A stretch of DNA of 64,000 nucleotides, taken from positions 62,001 to 126,000 of the forward strand of contig NADL03000054.1 in NCBI GenBank assembly GCA_002205965.3. The letters are read 5' to 3'. Numbering within the stretch: position 1 is the stretch's first letter; every line of letters begins with the position of its first letter. This stretch comes from Kappaphycus alvarezii. Its lineage: Eukaryota > Rhodophyta > Florideophyceae > Gigartinales > Solieriaceae. Positions 59,299-64,000 of this stretch are shown one piece after another. A model generated the notes under the pieces. The model ran no database searches and was not told the DNA's origin. It saw only the letters and a program-made list of their open reading frames with translations. The position numbers and the translations under genes were made by a program.

Positions 59299-61920
59299 AA
59301 AAGTGTGTTCACCTTTTCCCATTTTCGTGAACGCAGCTGCTTTAGATTGGTGGTTCACGGCTGCTAGCGACAGAAAAAATAATCAAGCATGGGAGGTCTT
59401 CATGCTACTGGTCGAATCTGAATTCATATCCCAACTCAGCGTTTTGTGAGCTAGTATCGAACCAAATAAGCTCAAGCAGAGTATCAGCGATCTGTTTTAC
59501 TTGGCAGAGTTCAGGGATACAGTAATCGAAACTACGGATGTGGAAGAAGGTGAGAAATGGGATTGATTCTGCTAGCGACTGAAACCACTTATCCGACTTC
59601 ACATTCATAAAGAGAGCCTACTGGGGCTTGATGAAAACGTTAAGTAGAATGCTTAATACAGTTATGGGCTTTACCTTGACAGTTGGTGGCGCGTAGTACA
59701 GGGCCCGCTGTCTCATTAAAAAATGTGAAAATCGAAGAATTTCAGTTTTATGACAAAGGATAGAGGCAGTTCAGAAAATTATCTCCAGTTAGAGTTTACA
59801 TCGAGTATAAATCCAAAAACGTCATGGAAAAGGTTTGCTTTGTAGGCCACATTGCTGGCTGCAAACGCCGTGGTAATTCCTCATACAATAGGAGGAAGAT
59901 CTTTGGGTCCGGTGATAGAATAATTGAGGTCCCTAAGAAAGGGACATATTCTCAACAAGCATTAAACATAGACAGCTCTAATTTTAGATTGGACACTTTG
60001 CATGGACCAGATAGAGGTGTCAAAGACAAGAATATACGAAAAATGAAGCAAACTCATAAAAGCAGGATTGGTAACAGAGACAGGCCGTTGTGATTCGAGA
60101 GTCCTGGAAGCTGAATCAATTACTGCTATATATGCCAAAAGCCAACAAATTGCTGTAGGTGACTCTACATTATCAAATAATTTTTTGGCTTTTAGGTAGC
60201 TGAATAAAATCTCTGTGACGATTCTGAAGGACTAAGGGTAAAAACTTTTTTTGGTATTTGCTTCATCCCGAAAGTGAGTTGAGGAAGTATTTTATGAATC
60301 AGAATAAAGTACAAGGTCAAAGAATCAAAGTAATGCGTGCTTTTTCATGATTATGAGTATAAAATATCTAGATTCACTACCAGTAGAGCTATGATTATTA
60401 GCTTTCATCCCTCACATACATAATTATTTTACTTATTTGTTATGTTCCATTGGTTACTTCATGGAAATTTACCACCCCTAGTCTGCATTATTGATCATCC
60501 AAGAAATGAATATACATGCTCAAAACTATTTTATTATACTATAACTGTAAATGATTTAAAGGAGCTGCATATTATAGTGTTGAGTTTGGTTTGAAGCTGT
60601 TCCGAAATGTTTTGCAGAGAGAAAAAATAACAGTACCTTGCAGTTGTTTCAAGTGAATAAATTGAATAAAATGAGTAAAAAATCAGGATCCCAGTTCAGA
60701 AAGGAGACAAGGAACTATGATCTATCATTATGGCGATCAATTAAAAGATAAATTTACCGGCGTAATTCCTCGACAAAGGCCAGGATGCCATGAGATCGGC
60801 GTTAGGAAAGGATCCAAAACACCACATCTTCGGCTGTTCTAATCCTCACTGGCATAAATGAAGACTGCAGAGGACTAAATAGAAGATTTAATGGAAGAAA
60901 AAAGACCTGGACAAAGAAAGTGTATGTGGTTCTTCTGTATCTTTCCTGTCGAAAAAGATTAAAAATTTTGTAGTGCTTTCGTTAATCTATATTTGAATCT
61001 AGCTAAAAATTGAAAAATAAGCTTACCTGGTTCGGATCAGATATTTTATCGGGTTTTAGGATCAAGTTATTTCTCCACGCTAGATCTGAAAATAAAAACA
61101 GATCAGATCCAAAGGAGACCAGAATAAATCGACAAAACTACGTTCAACGATTAGCATAGAGTAGAGAAGGTTTGAATACCTTGTGGTGGTCATGCGACCT
61201 TGAAATGTAAAGAATTGATACTCTGAAGTATACATTTGCGATGCTTTTAGTTGCAGTAAGGATATGAAAAGCAAGTTACAACATTTCTAGTCTGACTTTC
61301 GACGTCTGGTGGACCCAAACTTCTAGAAAAGCACATTCTTTCTCAAAGTTTGAGTTTTTGAGCCCCCATGTGGAAAAGAACATTTTAAAGATTACTTGTG
61401 AAATTTCAAATCTCTATTGAAAGGAAGAACAGTAGAATCTCTTGTCCTGATTGAAGTTCCATGGGTCCACAGTCTTTTTGTAGATTTTTTGCTTAGATTT
61501 CCGATATTGCAGCGCAGATTACATGTCTGTTAAACCAAGAACAACTATTCATAGATGACAGAAGAAATACAATGAAACGTTTCAGAAGGCAAGGGAAGAA
61601 ATTCCATCCGCTTCTTTTCTAGTCACAGCTGTGTTGGATAAGATGCTTAGATGCTACGTTGACTTATCTCAGGTTTTTATCCCTGATTTTCTGAGTTAGT
61701 TTGACCAGCCCGGAGGAGATCATGAGATTAACCTATACTCCAACAAAATAAGTCTTATCGATCCAGCTTGCACGGCCAGTTGGAGAGAGCTTCTGGCCAT
61801 ACTAATCATCTTTAGAGCTCCTGCATGTGAGACTAAGTACAAAAAGCCTACAACACTTTCCTTACGGGTCTAAGACTTGCTTCGCAAAGCAACGAAATAG
61901 TATGGATGGGCTGTGCACAT
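59299..61920 (+). mobile_element. Ty3/gypsy fossil, copy 4
   Basis: Same fossil as in the other units; zinc-knuckle-like stretch near 59830, reverse transcriptase at about 60720-61270. Heavily broken. Confidence 0.7.
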
Positions 61921-64000
61921 TAGGGTCGGGAGGACGAAATAAAGATATGGAAATCAAGCAGAGTTCTCGAGGAGTAGAAGGCCACACTGTTGATCCCATT
62001 TCGCTTCGTTCTCTTTCATTGATCCTTAATTTTATGTTTAATCTCAGCAGTCTAATCCTTGAACAGATAAATTTTCTTTTCTTTTCATGAACATAGGACC
62101 GCACACGGGTGAATCCATCTATCGGTGTCATTTTGCTCCCTTGTTGACTCAAAACAGCTTTTGAAAATAAATTCCAGCTGCTTATGTCAGACTACTGTGC
62201 TCATCCTACAGTTTTCGGTTTAGTGCGTTCATATCACTAGTCAAATGGTTTGGAGTGCTCCATGGCCAATTCACAGTTATAATTTCCCAAACTTTAAGAT
62301 ATCAAGGCTGTGATCAGATTTGCAAATTTACGCGATTTCTTTTGCTGAATTACAACAGACTCTAGACTTCCCGTCAGTTAATGCCTATATGTGCTTATCA
62401 GTATTGTATTGGCCTACTAATCTTGCGAAAACGGTATAACTTCTCCTTAATGTTTATGTGAACCAGAAGATCATTATTTAAAAATGAACTAGTTGCTGCT
62501 ACTCGCAGATATTTTAGAAAGTATCTGCAGTTATTCGACGATGTGGAAGCAATTCAATCCACGAAAGTGGAAAAGTAGCACTTCCTATTTTGCAACTCAT
62601 TCCAAGATTGAAAATATTATACTACCTCCGGCTGAATGCGCTCTGACTATTACAGATGTAAAGAAAAGAAGTCTTTCGAAGGTCAGATTTAAAATAAAGT
62701 GTAAGCAGAGCAATTAATCTTAATTATAAACTCTGTAAAAGCTGAATATGATGCCTTTCATCACTGATTGTGCAGTGAATTTTACATTGCACTATGGCTG
62801 AACTAAGATTTTCTCAAGTCGGAAATAATTTCGAGGTCCGGTCGGCTCCAAACACTGAACGGACTATTTTAATCAGTCTAAATGAATCTTAAACTAATTA
62901 TGGTTCCAAAAATACTATAATTCACCAATAAGGGGTCTATCCTGACAATCAAAAGATGAGCGAGTGAAATCAGTGATGTATTCTACAGTTAGTATTGTAT
63001 GATTAATGCATCAAGTCTTAGACATGGAAACAATAGAAGTCTTGGAATCACCCTTCAGGCTAGGTCATTCAATTTGCGCAGAACAGAATGTATTATTTAC
63101 GGAAAAAGCATTTTCGAAAAAATGAATTTATGAAAAGTATTTTCGAAAAAATGAATTCATTAAAAGTTTTCGAAAAAATGAATTCATTAAAAGTATCTTC
63201 GAAAAAAATGAATTTATTCATTTCAGATTTTTACTGCAAGCACATGAATTCTGACTTGACTGGCTCCAAGGTTGTTGTTTCCATGCATTTGAAACGAACA
63301 TCCGGTGGATTGGATATAACGAAACACATCTCTCAAACATTAAAATTAACCAAATCTCCCCTTTGGAAGTTGTCTATTCTAAATGTAGTATAACCGCAAA
63401 AAATTTGAAACCCATCAAGTTCCAACCTGATTGTTTCTGTTAAAGAATGGGTATATTATTCAATTTTTTGCAGCAAGACATACATAATAGTGCATATTGC
63501 AAAAATAAGAAGTGGGTATCCGCTACAACCCACTGAAACCTACTTCCATTAAACGTTGCAGATAAATAGAACAACCTCCGACGGTTCGAGAAATTGTATT
63601 TGCTCCGATAATACACTATAAAATTTTAAGCTTTTCATTGGTAGGGCACTTCAGTTGAACTCATCAGAATGCATAGAGAGCTATTGGGTGTTCCGAGTGC
63701 ATGCGCGGCAGCACCTTGGACATCAGATTTAGAGTCCACTGTATCACCCTGTTTAATGCATATATGTGACATGTAAAGCGGCGGGGAGCATTTACATTTG
63801 TTATTTCTGTTTTCCATGTGTGTTCCTATCAATGAAGATAGTTCATTGCAATTTTTCTGTATTCCAGCATAGATCGAATTGAAAATAAATATAATGCTGT
63901 AGAGGGTGGAAGCTTTTGGAATCCTTGCAGAGTATAAAATAGTTTCTCGTTTCGTAACTTAGCCACCTTGTAATAAATTACGGATTATTTCGATTGCGTA

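Larger units (their letters stand above)
32590..64000 (+). repeat. tandem array of a ~7.62-kb unit (4 complete copies plus partial fifth)
   Basis: Taking ATTCAATTTGCGCA as the unit start, copies begin at 32590, 40201, 47827, 55440 and 63067, giving unit lengths of 7611, 7626, 7613 and 7627 bases. All copies are in the same orientation and nearly identical. The unit is clearly more AT-rich than the left part of the window. The left edge is abrupt: upstream of 32589 the unit sequence does not continue. The right edge lies outside the window. Copy 1 has private substitutions (for example in the first 300 bases and near 37500, 38363 and 39528). Copies 2-5 mostly share the alternative base and differ by short indels, many in homopolymers. 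Confidence 0.97.

Noticed and set aside
32590-64000. rDNA or telomeric satellite
   Set aside because: No rRNA sequence or short telomere-like repeat is seen in the unit; the period and content fit neither.

Overview
The window looks like nuclear DNA of a eukaryote, most likely a multicellular red alga (Chondrus/Gracilaria-like). This is an inference. Two large conserved genes, an m-AAA/FtsH protease and cohesin SMC3, have no introns. Gene islands of about 50% GC lie among retroelement wreckage, and a tRNA-Tyr gene carries both a canonical intron and an apparent extra intron in its D-loop, a trait known from red algal tRNA genes. No bacterial operons, rRNA or CRISPR arrays are present.

Layout. 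0-11 kb: mostly 5'-truncated tails of one family of non-LTR retrotransposons (CCHC knuckle plus R2-like restriction-type endonuclease), some arranged head-to-head or tail-to-tail. Between them lie a small gene for a probable organelle-targeted protein (4400-4822), the split tRNA-Tyr (7496-7600), nested palindromes (3320-3452) and a recurring short hairpin element. 11.8-21 kb: the gene island, all on the minus strand: m-AAA protease with two one-base frame breaks, SMC3, and an uncharacterised coiled-coil protein with Cys-rich motifs. 21-29 kb: palindromic GTAC-rich repeats, an LTR-element fossil with gag-like sequence, and a second LINE lineage whose RT is interrupted by a Ty1/copia fossil. 29-32.6 kb: no recognisable gene.

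32,590 to the window end: a head-to-tail tandem array of an AT-rich unit of about 7.62 kb, with four complete copies and the start of a fifth. Each unit begins near a 29-bp minisatellite, carries a WD40/beta-propeller-like reading frame (longest 322 aa, in copy 2) and contains a heavily decayed Ty3/gypsy element whose damage is shared by the copies examined. The first copy carries private substitutions; the others differ mainly by short indels, which looks partly like long-read consensus error. The array continues past the window edge, so its size and nature (chromosomal satellite, integrated circular element or assembly concatemer) cannot be decided here.

The recognisable host genes do housekeeping work: mitochondrial inner-membrane proteolysis, sister-chromatid cohesion and tyrosine decoding. 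They share no evident pathway. The array and the split tRNA are the most unusual features.
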